Assembly (NCBI RefSeq): GCF_005796105.1
Contig: NZ_VAUO01000013.1
Span: forward strand, 22,807 to 86,806
DNA: 64,000 bases
Source of the DNA: Pseudomonas mosselii
GTDB lineage: Bacteria; Pseudomonadota; Gammaproteobacteria; Pseudomonadales; Pseudomonadaceae
Direction of reading: 5' to 3'
Part shown: one piece after another, positions 51,578 through 60,228 of the stretch
Layout: each line of letters opens with the position of its first letter
Numbering within the stretch: the first letter of the stretch is position 1
The notes under the pieces: model-generated
What the model was told of the DNA's origin: nothing
The model's input: the letters and a program-made list of their open reading frames with translations, nothing else
The model's database searches: none
Translations under genes and position numbers: made by a program

Positions 51578-53614
51578 ATGGCTACCGACCGCTACCCAAA
51601 CCTGCTGGCCCCTCTCGACTTGGGCTTCACTACCTTGCGTAACCGCACCCTGATGGGCTCGATGCACACCGGCCTCGAGGAGCGTCCAGGCGGTTTCGAG
51701 CGCATGGCGGCGTACTTTGCCGAGCGGGCTCGGGGCGGGGTGGGGCTGATGGTCACCGGCGGTATCGCGCCGAACGAAGAGGGCGGGGTGTATGCGGGGG
51801 CGGCCAAGCTCAGCACCGAGCAAGAAGCCGAAAAGCACCGTATCGTCACCGAGGCGGTGCACGCTGCCGGGGGCAAGATCTGCCTGCAGATCCTGCATGC
51901 CGGGCGCTATGCCTACAGCCCGAAACAGGTCGCGCCGAGCGCCATCCAGGCGCCGATCAATCCGTTCAAGCCGCGTGAGCTGGACGAGGAAGGGATCGAG
52001 AAGCAGATCGCCGATTTCGTCACCTGCGCAAGCCTGGCCCAGCGTGCCGGTTACGACGGTGTCGAGATCATGGGCTCGGAAGGCTATTTCATCAACCAGT
52101 TCCTTGCCGCCCACACCAACCAGCGCACCGACCGCTGGGGTGGCAGCTACGCGAACCGTATGCGTCTGGCGGTGGAGATCGTGCGCCGGGTGCGCGAGGC
52201 GGTGGGCGCGCAGTTCATCATCATCTTCCGTCTGTCGATGCTTGACCTGGTCGAGGGCGGCAGCAACTGGGAAGAGATCGTGCAACTGGCCAAGGCCATC
52301 GAACAGGCCGGCGCCACACTGATCAACACCGGTATCGGTTGGCACGAGGCGCGGATTCCGACCATCGCCACCAAGGTGCCACGCGCGGCGTTCAGCAAGG
52401 TCACCGCCAAGCTGCGCGGCGCGGTGAGCATTCCGTTGATCACCACCAATCGCATCAACACCCCGGAGGTGGCCGAGGCGGTGCTGGCCGAGGGCGACGC
52501 CGACATGGTCTCCATGGCCCGGCCGTTCCTGGCCGACCCTGAGTTCGTCAACAAAGCTGCCGCAGGGCGCAGCGACGCAATCAACACCTGCATCGGCTGC
52601 AACCAGGCCTGTCTGGATCACACCTTTGGCGGCAAGCTGACCAGTTGCCTGGTCAATCCGCGGGCTTGCCACGAGACCGAACTCAACTACCTGCCGGTGC
52701 GTATCGTCAAGCGTATTGCGGTGGTCGGCGCAGGCCCTGCTGGACTGGCGGCCGCCACCGTGGCGGCTGAGCGTGGCCATCAGGTGACGCTGTTCGACGC
52801 AGGTGCCGAGATCGGTGGGCAGTTCAACGTGGCCAAGCGTGTGCCGGGCAAGGAGGAGTTCTTCGAGACCCTGCGCTACTTCGCCAACAAGCTGCGCAGC
52901 ACCGGTGTCGAGCTGCACCTGAACACCCGTGTTGATGTCGACGCCCTCAAGGCCGGGGGATATGACGAGGTCATCCTGGCCACCGGCATCGCTCCGCGCA
53001 CGCCGGCGATACCCGGTATCGACAACCCCAAGGTGCTCAGCTACCTCGACGTGCTGTTGCAGCGCAAGCCTGTGGGCCAGCGGGTTGCGGTGATCGGTGC
53101 GGGAGGCATTGGCTTCGATGTGTCCGAGTACCTGGTCCATCAGGGCGTTGCCAGCAGCCAGGATCGTGAGGCGTTCTGGAAGGAATGGGGCATCGACACG
53201 CACCTGCAAGCACGTGGCGGGGTAGCCGGCATTCAACCTCAGCCTTCTGCGCCAGCGCGCCAGGTGTACCTGCTGCAACGCAAGAAAACCAAGGTGGGCG
53301 ACGGCCTGGGCAAGACCACCGGCTGGATCCACCGTACCGGACTCAAGAACAAGCACGTGCAAATGCTCAACAGCGTGGAGTACCTGGGGGTGGACGATGC
53401 CGGCCTGCATGTGCGCATCGCCGACGGCGAGCCGCAACTGCTGGCGGTGGACAACATCGTTATCTGCGCAGGCCAGGAGCCGTTGCGCGAGTTGTACGAC
53501 GGGTTGGTTGCGGCCGGGCAGTCGGTGCACCTGATCGGTGGAGCGGATGTGGCCGCCGAGCTGGATGCCAAGCGGGCGATCAACCAAGGTTCGCGGCTGG
53601 CTGCCGAGTTGTGA
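51578..53614 (+). CDS. fadH: 2,4-dienoyl-CoA reductase (FadH)
   Basis: NADPH-dependent reductase needed to oxidise unsaturated fatty acids with even-numbered double bonds. The 678-residue protein has an FMN TIM barrel (about 1-370, old-yellow-enzyme type), [4Fe-4S] cysteines in CIGCNQACLDH and SCLVNPRAC (about 345-365), then FAD (VVGAGPAGLAAATVA, about 382) and NADP (GAGGIGFDVSEYL, about 506) domains. A conserved active-site Tyr/His region LHAGRYAYSP is present. A PsrA-type site lies upstream. Confidence 0.95.
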   Translation: MATDRYPNLLAPLDLGFTTLRNRTLMGSMHTGLEERPGGFERMAAYFAERARGGVGLMVTGGIAPNEEGGVYAGAAKLSTEQEAEKHRIVTEAVHAAGGKICLQILHAGRYAYSPKQVAPSAIQAPINPFKPRELDEEGIEKQIADFVTCASLAQRAGYDGVEIMGSEGYFINQFLAAHTNQRTDRWGGSYANRMRLAVEIVRRVREAVGAQFIIIFRLSMLDLVEGGSNWEEIVQLAKAIEQAGATLINTGIGWHEARIPTIATKVPRAAFSKVTAKLRGAVSIPLITTNRINTPEVAEAVLAEGDADMVSMARPFLADPEFVNKAAAGRSDAINTCIGCNQACLDHTFGGKLTSCLVNPRACHETELNYLPVRIVKRIAVVGAGPAGLAAATVAAERGHQVTLFDAGAEIGGQFNVAKRVPGKEEFFETLRYFANKLRSTGVELHLNTRVDVDALKAGGYDEVILATGIAPRTPAIPGIDNPKVLSYLDVLLQRKPVGQRVAVIGAGGIGFDVSEYLVHQGVASSQDREAFWKEWGIDTHLQARGGVAGIQPQPSAPARQVYLLQRKKTKVGDGLGKTTGWIHRTGLKNKHVQMLNSVEYLGVDDAGLHVRIADGEPQLLAVDNIVICAGQEPLRELYDGLVAAGQSVHLIGGADVAAELDAKRAINQGSRLAAEL

Positions 53615-53660
53615 TCAAGCGCTAGACCTATAGGCGGTACAAGGCTTTGTCGGGCAGCGC

Positions 53661-53715
53661 CGTGGATGGCACCGGCTATGCCGGTGTTCGCGGCGCGAGG
53701 CCGCGCCTACAGGGG
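53661..53715. repeat. REP-like element
   Basis: GTGGATGGCACCGGC then GCCGGTGTTCGCGGC and CGAGGCCGCG: same framework as 12932-12983, with ACCGGC/GCCGGT and GCGGC/GCCGC dyads. It lies in the 196-bp gap after fadH. Confidence 0.75.
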
Positions 53716-53810
53716 CGGCGCTGGATTCAGGCTTGCCGCAATCCTGTGGGGGGCGGTTAACAGAGTGCCGGGCCACGGCGATACAGCCCGGCAACTGATA
53801 GACTCGCGCC

Positions 53811-54704
53811 ATGTCCGTATTCAGTCTGCCCCAAGCCCCTCTGCAACGCCTCGAACTGCCCTGGCTCCGGTTAGCCGGGGTCGAGGCTGCGGTATTGCGT
53901 CTGGATTTGGTCGATCCGCTGATCAGCGGCAACAAGTGGTTCAAGCTACGCCACCACCTGCTGCACGCGCGCCAAGCGCAAGCGCCGGGCTTGATCAGCC
54001 TGGGTGGGAACCACTCCAATCACCTGCATGCCCTGGCCGCCGCTGCCAGGCGCTTTGGCTTGGGCAGCGTCGGGCTGTTGCGCGGGCATGAACAGGACAC
54101 CCCCACGGTGCGTGACTTGCGGGCTTTTGGCATGACCTTGCATTGGCTTGGCTATGCGGGCTATCGCGAGCGCCACCGTGCTGATTTCTGGCAGCCGTGG
54201 CAGGCGCGTTACCCCGGCTGGCATTGTATCGCCGAAGGCGGCGGTGGCCTGGCCGGTGCACGCGGGTGTGCGCTGATCGTCGAGCAGTGCCAGGCGCAGC
54301 TCGCAGAGCTGGGCTGGGAGGATTACGACGCCTGGTGGCTGGCTGCCGGGACCGGCACCACCTTGGCTGGCCTGGTGCTCGCCGAAGCCGGTCGGCGCCC
54401 GGTGCATGGTGCGTTAGCGGTTCCGCTGGATCATGGTGTGCGCGAGAACGTGCTGACCCTGGCCGGGCCTACGGGTTATCAGCTGCATGCCGCTTGCCGG
54501 GGCGGGTTCGCCCGCCTTGACGCCGAACTGCTGGCGTTCATTGGGCAGAGCGAGGCCCAGGCCTGCCTGCCGTTGGAGGCTCTGTACACCGGCAAGGCTT
54601 TGCTGGCGTTGCGTGAGTACGTGGAGGCTGGGCATTTCACCCCGGGCACCCGCCTGGTGTTCGTGCACACCGGCGGGCTACAGGGGCGGCGCGGTTACTT
54701 GTAA
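53811..54704 (+). CDS. ACC deaminase/D-cysteine desulfhydrase-family PLP enzyme
   Basis: A 297-residue fold type II PLP enzyme. The PLP lysine is in SGNKWFKL (about 44-51) and SLGGNHSNHLHALA (about 64-77) matches the substrate loop; GTGTTLAGL binds phosphate. The family contains D-cysteine desulfhydrase and 1-aminocyclopropane-1-carboxylate deaminase. True ACC deaminases carry specific residues that cannot be confirmed here, so D-cysteine desulfhydrase-like activity is the safer guess. Its 3' end overlaps the convergent cytochrome gene by 10 bases. Confidence 0.87.
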   Translation: MSVFSLPQAPLQRLELPWLRLAGVEAAVLRLDLVDPLISGNKWFKLRHHLLHARQAQAPGLISLGGNHSNHLHALAAAARRFGLGSVGLLRGHEQDTPTVRDLRAFGMTLHWLGYAGYRERHRADFWQPWQARYPGWHCIAEGGGGLAGARGCALIVEQCQAQLAELGWEDYDAWWLAAGTGTTLAGLVLAEAGRRPVHGALAVPLDHGVRENVLTLAGPTGYQLHAACRGGFARLDAELLAFIGQSEAQACLPLEALYTGKALLALREYVEAGHFTPGTRLVFVHTGGLQGRRGYL

Positions 54705-55240
54705 GGCAGCATGCGCAGCAACGTGTTGTCGCGGCGTACGTAGTGATGGTACAGCCCGGCCAGGGCGTGCAGACCGATCAGCCAGTAACCCCAGCCGCCG
54801 ATGCGCTCATGCCAGCCTTTTACGAACTTGGCCAAGTCTGGGTCGGGAGCGACGATGCTGGGTAATTCCAGGCCATAGAACGGGATCGGTTTGTCTGCGG
54901 CGCTGAGGATCGTCCAGCCGGCCAGCGGCAGACCGATCATCATCAGGTACAGCAGCAGGTGCATCAGGTGCGAAAGGCCAGTCTGCCAAGCCGGTGGCTT
55001 GGGCACGATGGCCGGAGTGGGGCGCGACAGGCGCAGGGCCAGGCGCAGCCATACCAACACAAATACGCTCAAGCCGAGCATGAAGTGCAGGTCTTTCATC
55101 ACGTCGCGTTCGGCGCTGCCTTTGGGGAACAGGCCGCGCAACTCAATACAGGCGTAGACGGCGGCCAGCAGCACCAGCATCAGCCAGTGCAGCACGATCG
55201 ATGCGCGTGCATAGTGCGCCGCGGGGGTGGATTCAACCAT
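54695..55240 (-). CDS. cytochrome b561
   Basis: A 181-residue di-haem-type inner-membrane cytochrome with four transmembrane helices (about 12-30, 48-68, 90-110 and 148-168). Candidate haem histidines are His18 in IVLHWLM, His51 in KDLHFMLG and the HALAGLYHH cluster in helix 4. It likely passes electrons from quinol to periplasmic acceptors such as superoxide. Convergent with the desulfhydrase-like gene. Confidence 0.92.
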   Translation of the reverse strand: MVESTPAAHYARASIVLHWLMLVLLAAVYACIELRGLFPKGSAERDVMKDLHFMLGLSVFVLVWLRLALRLSRPTPAIVPKPPAWQTGLSHLMHLLLYLMMIGLPLAGWTILSAADKPIPFYGLELPSIVAPDPDLAKFVKGWHERIGGWGYWLIGLHALAGLYHHYVRRDNTLLRMLPYK

Positions 55241-55339
55241 AGTCGGTCCTCGTCATCAGGTTGGTGGGGCGCTCTTGCTGGCGCCTGCTGCTGTCAGCGT
55301 AGCGCGGTATGCCAGAAATGTGTTGGCCTGACGCCGCGA

Positions 55340-56302
55340 TCAAGGATTGGACGTTGGTGCGAGCAAGGGCTCGGCTGGGTTCAGGTGTGGCCAACGGTCG
55401 GCCACCAGGAATACCCGCTCGGTTTCCTGCCAGGCGCCGTCTGCTTCTTTTTCTACGTTCACCAGCAAATAAGCTGGTGCCGTGTCGTCCAGTGCATGCA
55501 GCCAGTGTTCGAACTGCGCCGGTGTCCAGCAACGGTCCGCCTCGATCCGTGCGGGCGCCAGCCAGTTGTGCCGCGCCAGCGGTTGCCAGCGCCCGGCCCC
55601 AGTTGGCCAGTCGCGTCGGTGTAGCCAGTGACCGCGCAAGTGTCTTGGATGGGCACCTGCGGGAGGCGTGGCAGAGCCTGTCCAGGGGTAGAACAGGTAA
55701 CCGCCCAGCCACAGGTGTGCCTGGGCGTGGTCGATACCCAGGCCGTGCAAGGCTGCATGAGCGTGCGGCTGCGCCGAGATCGGCAACTGGTGGCCGGCCA
55801 GGTGTGCAAGCTTCAGGCCCAGTCGGTCATGGCAGCCGGGGCCGAGCCACTGCGCAGGGTCCTGGCCGGCGCCGATCTGGGGGCCCAGGTAGAGCTTGAT
55901 CGCCAGCTCCAGGTGATGGTCGCCGTCGCGGTCACGCAGCAGGATGTCCAGTTCGCCCAAGGTACGTCCGCCGTCACGGAGCGCCAGGTTCGCTGCCAGC
56001 AGCTCGATGCCCGGCGCCTGCTGCAAGGCGAACTGCCAGAGGCATTCGTAATACAGCCCCAGGCGACGGCTGCCCAGGCGCGTGAGCCAGGTCAGCAACG
56101 GCGTAGGGTCGTGGTCCAGGGTGCTTAGCCAGGCGGCCAGGTGCGCCGGATCGTCAGCCCAGGCACTGCCCGCCAGCGGGTGGCGCTGCGGCCACGGGGC
56201 CTGGCCCAGCAGCGGCGGTGACACGATTACCCAGGCCAGGTCACGCACCGCAGGATGGTGCAACTGGCGGGGCAGGGGTTCGAGGGCGGCGAAAGGCGTC
56301 AT
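55340..56302 (-). CDS. DUF1853 protein
   Basis: A 320-residue cytoplasmic protein of the DUF1853 family. Conserved-looking parts are RRLGLYYECLWQFAL, LGELDILLRDRDGDHHLELAIKLYLG and CHDRLGLKLAHL. The E-L-D-I-L and E-L-A-I-K spacing resembles a PD-(D/E)XK nuclease core, but this is inference from motif shape only. It is divergent from nadK with 88 bp between. Function unknown. Confidence 0.87.
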   Translation of the reverse strand: MTPFAALEPLPRQLHHPAVRDLAWVIVSPPLLGQAPWPQRHPLAGSAWADDPAHLAAWLSTLDHDPTPLLTWLTRLGSRRLGLYYECLWQFALQQAPGIELLAANLALRDGGRTLGELDILLRDRDGDHHLELAIKLYLGPQIGAGQDPAQWLGPGCHDRLGLKLAHLAGHQLPISAQPHAHAALHGLGIDHAQAHLWLGGYLFYPWTGSATPPAGAHPRHLRGHWLHRRDWPTGAGRWQPLARHNWLAPARIEADRCWTPAQFEHWLHALDDTAPAYLLVNVEKEADGAWQETERVFLVADRWPHLNPAEPLLAPTSNP

Positions 56303-56390
56303 CCAGCGAGCATAGCCGGTTTGCCGCTAGCCGGTCGTTTCGCCCATAATCCTGCCATCGTTACCCGCCGCAGAGCCTTGCAGGAGCATC

Positions 56391-57281
56391 ATGGAGCAAT
56401 TTCGCAATATCGGTATCATCGGACGCCTTGGTAGCTCCCAGGTGCTCGACACCATTCGCCGACTGAAAAAATTCCTGCTTGAGCGCCACCTGCACGTGAT
56501 TCTCGAGGACACCATCGCCGAGGTGCTGCCTGGTCACGGCTTGCAGACCTCCACGCGCAAGCTGCTGGGCGAGGTCTGCGACCTGGTGATCGTGGTCGGC
56601 GGCGACGGTAGTCTGCTGGGCGCCGCTCGCGCCCTGGCCCGTCACAACATCCCGGTACTGGGCATCAACCGCGGTAACCTGGGCTTTCTCACCGACATCC
56701 GCCCGGACGAGCTGGAAGAGAAGGTCGCCGAGGTGCTCGATGGCCATTACCTGGTCGAGAACCGTTTTCTGCTGCAGGCCGAGGTGCGCCGCCATCACGA
56801 GGCCATTGGCCAGGGCGATGCGCTCAACGATGTGGTCCTGCATCCGGGCAAGTCGACCCGGATGATCGAGTTCGAAATCCACATCGACGGCCAGTTCGTT
56901 TGCAGCCAGAAGGCCGACGGCCTGATCGTCGCAACGCCTACCGGATCCACGGCCTACGCGCTGTCTGCCGGCGGTCCGATCATGCACCCCAAGCTCGACG
57001 CCATCGTCATCGTGCCGATGTACCCGCATACCCTGTCGGGCCGGCCGATCGTGGTAGACGGCAACAGCGAGTTGAAAATCGTGGTGTCCAATGACTTGCA
57101 GATCTACCCGCAAGTCTCTTGCGACGGCCAGAACCATTTCACCTGTGCCCCTGGCGATACCATCACGGTGAGCAAGAAACCGCAGAAGCTGCGCTTGATC
57201 CATCCGCTGGGCCACAACTACTACGAGGTCTGCCGCACCAAGCTCGGTTGGGGCAGCCGCCTGGGCGGCAGGGACGACTGA
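56391..57281 (+). CDS. nadK: NAD kinase (NadK/PpnK)
   Basis: Phosphorylates NAD to NADP. The 296-residue protein has the family motif VVGGDGSLLGAAR (about residues 65-77), NRGNLGFLTDI, and the second conserved region KADGLIVATPTGSTAYALSAGGP (catalytic and nucleotide-binding). The stop overlaps the phosphatase ATG by one base (TGATG), so it heads an operon. Confidence 0.97.
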   Translation: MEQFRNIGIIGRLGSSQVLDTIRRLKKFLLERHLHVILEDTIAEVLPGHGLQTSTRKLLGEVCDLVIVVGGDGSLLGAARALARHNIPVLGINRGNLGFLTDIRPDELEEKVAEVLDGHYLVENRFLLQAEVRRHHEAIGQGDALNDVVLHPGKSTRMIEFEIHIDGQFVCSQKADGLIVATPTGSTAYALSAGGPIMHPKLDAIVIVPMYPHTLSGRPIVVDGNSELKIVVSNDLQIYPQVSCDGQNHFTCAPGDTITVSKKPQKLRLIHPLGHNYYEVCRTKLGWGSRLGGRDD

Positions 57282-58252
57282 TGCTTGATCCGGCGCGCAG
57301 TTTCGACATCATCGGTGACGTGCATGGCTGTGCCCTCACGCTGGAGCGGCTGCTCGACGCGCTCGGCTACAAGCGGGTTTCCGGCGTCTGGCGCCACCCA
57401 AGGCGCCAGGCCTTGTTCCTCGGCGATATCGTCGATCGAGGCCCGCGTATTCGCGAGGCGCTGCATATCGTGCACGACATGGTCGAGGCCGGGCAGGCCT
57501 TCTGTATCATGGGCAACCACGAATACAACGCGCTGGGCTGGGTCACGCCGGCGCTGCCTGGAAGCGGCAAGGCGTTTGTGCGCGAGCATACCCCGCGCCA
57601 CGCCCGGCTGATCGACGAGACGCTCACGCAGTTCGCCCAGCATCCCGGTGACTGGCACGATTTCATCCAGTGGTTCTACGAGCTGCCGCTGTTCGTCGAT
57701 GCAGGGCGTTTCCGCTTGGTACATGCCTGTTGGGATCCTCAACTGATCGAGCCGCTGCGTCGGCAATACCCCAATGGCTGCATCGACGAGCACTTCGTCC
57801 AGGCGTCGGCGGTCTCCGGCAGCTTTGCCTCGACCGTGTGCAACCGCCTGCTGCGTGGCACCGACATGCGCCTGCCCGATGGTCTGACGCTCACCGGTGG
57901 TGACGGCCTGACCCGTGCGTTCTTCCGCACCAAGTTCTGGGAGGAAGATCCGCAGACTTACGGCGATATCGTATTCCAGCCCGATGCCTTGCCCGACGAA
58001 GTGGCCCGCACGCCGCTCAGCCATAGCCAGAAGAACGCCCTGCTGCGTTATTCGGAGGCTGAACCCCTGTTGTTCGTCGGCCATTACTGGCGCAGCGGTC
58101 GCCCGGCACCGATCCGCGACAACCTGGCCTGTCTGGACTACAGCGCCGTGCTCTACGGCAAGCTGGCCGCCTACCGGCTGGATGACGAAACCCGCATCGA
58201 TCCGCGCAAGTTCGTGTGGGTGGATGTCGAACGCCCGCAGGCCAATCAATGA
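57281..58252 (+). CDS. calcineurin-like metallophosphoesterase
   Basis: A 323-residue metallophosphatase. Metal and catalytic motifs are GDVHG (about residues 12-16), GDIVDRG (about 47-53), GNHEYNA (about 80-86), a later VHACW and VGHYW. It resembles PrpE/ApaH-type protein or dinucleotide phosphatases. ATG 57281 overlaps the nadK stop and gives MLDPARSFDIIGDVHG. It overlaps the rhomboid gene by 4 bases. Substrate unknown. Confidence 0.92.
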   Translation: MLDPARSFDIIGDVHGCALTLERLLDALGYKRVSGVWRHPRRQALFLGDIVDRGPRIREALHIVHDMVEAGQAFCIMGNHEYNALGWVTPALPGSGKAFVREHTPRHARLIDETLTQFAQHPGDWHDFIQWFYELPLFVDAGRFRLVHACWDPQLIEPLRRQYPNGCIDEHFVQASAVSGSFASTVCNRLLRGTDMRLPDGLTLTGGDGLTRAFFRTKFWEEDPQTYGDIVFQPDALPDEVARTPLSHSQKNALLRYSEAEPLLFVGHYWRSGRPAPIRDNLACLDYSAVLYGKLAAYRLDDETRIDPRKFVWVDVERPQANQ

Positions 58253-59115
58253 ACGTGATCGAAGTGTTGCGCCTGCCAGTGAGCGTGGACCTGGCCGGCT
58301 TCGTCGCCTTGCTGCGCCGCTTGCAGGTCCCGCATCGGGTGGTGGAAGAGGGCGAAGAGCAGGTGCTCTGGGTGCCGCCGGCGGTGGCCGAGGATGTACT
58401 GGAACTGTATCGCCGCTACCCCGAGGGCAGTGACGAGATCCAGTTGGCGCAGCCAGTCGCCGAGCCTACCCGGCCGTCGCTCAAGGCGCAGGCGCTGGCC
58501 TGCAAGGTCACCGCAGGCGTGCTGTTGCTATGCCTGTTGGTGGCGGGCGTGACCAACCTGGGCGATAACCTCGCGACCATTGGCTGGTTCACCTTCCTGC
58601 CGTTTCAGGTACAGGGCGAATACCTGTATTTCACAGGCTTGACGCAGAGCCTGGAACAGGGCCAGTGGTGGCGCCTGGTATCGCCGATGCTGCTGCATTT
58701 CGGGGTGTTGCACCTGGCCATGAACGGCATGTGGTTCTGGGAACTGGGGCGGCGAATCGAGCTGCGTCAGGGCCCGGGCATGTTGCTTGGGCTGACCTTG
58801 CTGTTCAGCCTGGTTTCCAACCTCGCCCAGCATCTGACCAGCGGGCCTGGCCTGTTCGGCGGGCTTTCCGGGGTGCTCTACGGTCTGCTCGGGCATGTCT
58901 GGCTGTACCACTGGCTGGCGCCCAATCCGCTGTTCAAACTGCCCCGTGGCGTGCTGGCGATGATGCTGATCTGGCTGCTGGTGTGCCTGAGCGGCGTGGT
59001 CGGCAAGCTGGGTTTTGGCGAGATCGCCAACGCGGCGCATGTCGGCGGCCTGCTCATCGGATGCCTGACGGGGCTCTTGGGTGGAATGATCGCCCGGCGT
59101 AAACTAGCCGCCTGA
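58249..59115 (+). CDS. rhomboid intramembrane serine protease (GlpG-like)
   Basis: A 288-residue membrane protease. An N-terminal cytoplasmic domain (about 1-75) is followed by six transmembrane helices. The catalytic Ser is in FGGLSGVLYGLLGH (about 202-215) and the catalytic His in ANAAHVGGLLIG (about 260-271); the L1-loop AMNGMWFWELGRRIE is typical. It cleaves substrates within the membrane; substrates are unknown. ATG 58249 overlaps the upstream stop as ATGA. Confidence 0.94.
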   Translation: MNVIEVLRLPVSVDLAGFVALLRRLQVPHRVVEEGEEQVLWVPPAVAEDVLELYRRYPEGSDEIQLAQPVAEPTRPSLKAQALACKVTAGVLLLCLLVAGVTNLGDNLATIGWFTFLPFQVQGEYLYFTGLTQSLEQGQWWRLVSPMLLHFGVLHLAMNGMWFWELGRRIELRQGPGMLLGLTLLFSLVSNLAQHLTSGPGLFGGLSGVLYGLLGHVWLYHWLAPNPLFKLPRGVLAMMLIWLLVCLSGVVGKLGFGEIANAAHVGGLLIGCLTGLLGGMIARRKLAA

Positions 59116-59128
59116 CTGAGGAGACCGC

Positions 59129-59389
59129 ATGTCCACATTCGCGCAAATGATCGAAAACATTACCCCGGAAATCTACGAGAGCCTGAAGACGGCCGTGGAA
59201 ATCGGCAAATGGTCCGACGGCCGCAAGCTGACCACCGAGCAGAAGGAGCTGTCGCTGCAGGCGGTGATCGCCTGGGAGATGCAGAACCTCCCCGAGGAGC
59301 AGCGCACCGGTTACATGGGCCCGCAGGAATGCGCGTCCAAGTCCGCACCGATCCCCAACATCCTGTTCAAGTCGGACTCGGTACATTGA
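59129..59389 (+). CDS. DUF1315/YeaC-family small protein
   Basis: An 86-residue cytoplasmic protein of the YeaC family: MIENITPEIYESLKTAVEIG, KWSDGRKLT and WEMQNLPEEQRTGY. It is conserved near DUF2797 and nadK-region genes in pseudomonads. The stop overlaps the start of the DUF2797 gene (TTGA). Function unknown. Confidence 0.9.
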   Translation: MSTFAQMIENITPEIYESLKTAVEIGKWSDGRKLTTEQKELSLQAVIAWEMQNLPEEQRTGYMGPQECASKSAPIPNILFKSDSVH

Positions 59390-60216
59390 TCGAACTCGCT
59401 CGTGGCTCTTTGAGCAAGATGGCGGTGCGTCTGGAAGCACCGGTGGTGCAGTACAGTTTCCGCCTCGATGAAACGCAAGTGCCGGTCAACCCGCTGATCG
59501 GCCAGTCGATCCGCCTGGAGTACCTCGGCGCCATCCATTGCACCCATTGCGGCAAGCGCACCAAGACCAGCTTCAGCCAGGGTTACTGCTACCCGTGCAT
59601 GACCAAGCTGGCGCAGTGCGACGTGTGCATCATGGCCCCGGAAAAATGCCACTACGACGCAGGCACCTGCCGCGAGCCGTCGTGGGGCGAACAGTTCTGC
59701 ATGACCGACCATGTGGTGTACCTGGCCAACTCGTCGGGCATCAAGGTGGGCATCACCCGCGCCACGCAACTGCCGACCCGCTGGCTCGACCAAGGCGCCA
59801 GCCAGGCGTTGCCGATCATGCGCGTGGCCACGCGCCAGCAATCGGGCCTGGTCGAAGACATCCTGCGTAGCCAGGTGCCGGACCGCACCAACTGGCGCGC
59901 GCTGCTCAAGGGCGATGCCGAGGCGCTCGACCTTGTGGCGATCCGCGAGCAGATCTTCGACGCCTGCGCCGAGGGCATTGGCGATCTCCAGGCGCGTTTC
60001 GGGTTGCAGGCCATCCAGCCGCTGGCGGACGCCGAAGTGGTGCAGATCAAGTACCCGGTCCAGGCGTACCCGAAAAAGATCGTCAGCTTCAACCTCGACA
60101 AGGACCCGGTGGTCGAGGGCACGCTGCTGGGCATCAAGGGCCAGTACCTGATCTTCGATACCGGCGTGATCAACATTCGCAAGTACACGGCCTACCAATT
60201 GGCCGTGCTCCAGTAA
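59386..60216 (+). CDS. DUF2797 protein with zinc-type cysteines
   Basis: A 276-residue DUF2797 protein. Cysteine pairs CTHCGK, CYPC, CDVC and further Cys at about residues 44-98 look like zinc knuckles. A GIY-YIG-like stretch VYLANSSGIKVGITRATQLPTRW (split here as VYLANSSGIKVGITR and later) follows. The start is uncertain: TTG 59386 overlaps the previous stop; ATG 59419 (MAVRLEAPVVQYSF) is the alternative. Function unknown; a nucleic-acid role is a guess from the Cys and GIY-like features. Confidence 0.87.
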   Translation: MIELARGSLSKMAVRLEAPVVQYSFRLDETQVPVNPLIGQSIRLEYLGAIHCTHCGKRTKTSFSQGYCYPCMTKLAQCDVCIMAPEKCHYDAGTCREPSWGEQFCMTDHVVYLANSSGIKVGITRATQLPTRWLDQGASQALPIMRVATRQQSGLVEDILRSQVPDRTNWRALLKGDAEALDLVAIREQIFDACAEGIGDLQARFGLQAIQPLADAEVVQIKYPVQAYPKKIVSFNLDKDPVVEGTLLGIKGQYLIFDTGVINIRKYTAYQLAVLQ

Positions 60217-60228
60217 AGGATCGTCACC

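Noticed and set aside
51554..53587. 677-codon minus-strand open frame over fadH
   Set aside because: Antisense shadow of fadH, with the same compositional signature as other antisense frames.
53811..54704. ACC deaminase (acdS) call
   Set aside because: The fold matches but the family also includes D-cysteine desulfhydrases, and the diagnostic residues could not be confirmed by eye.
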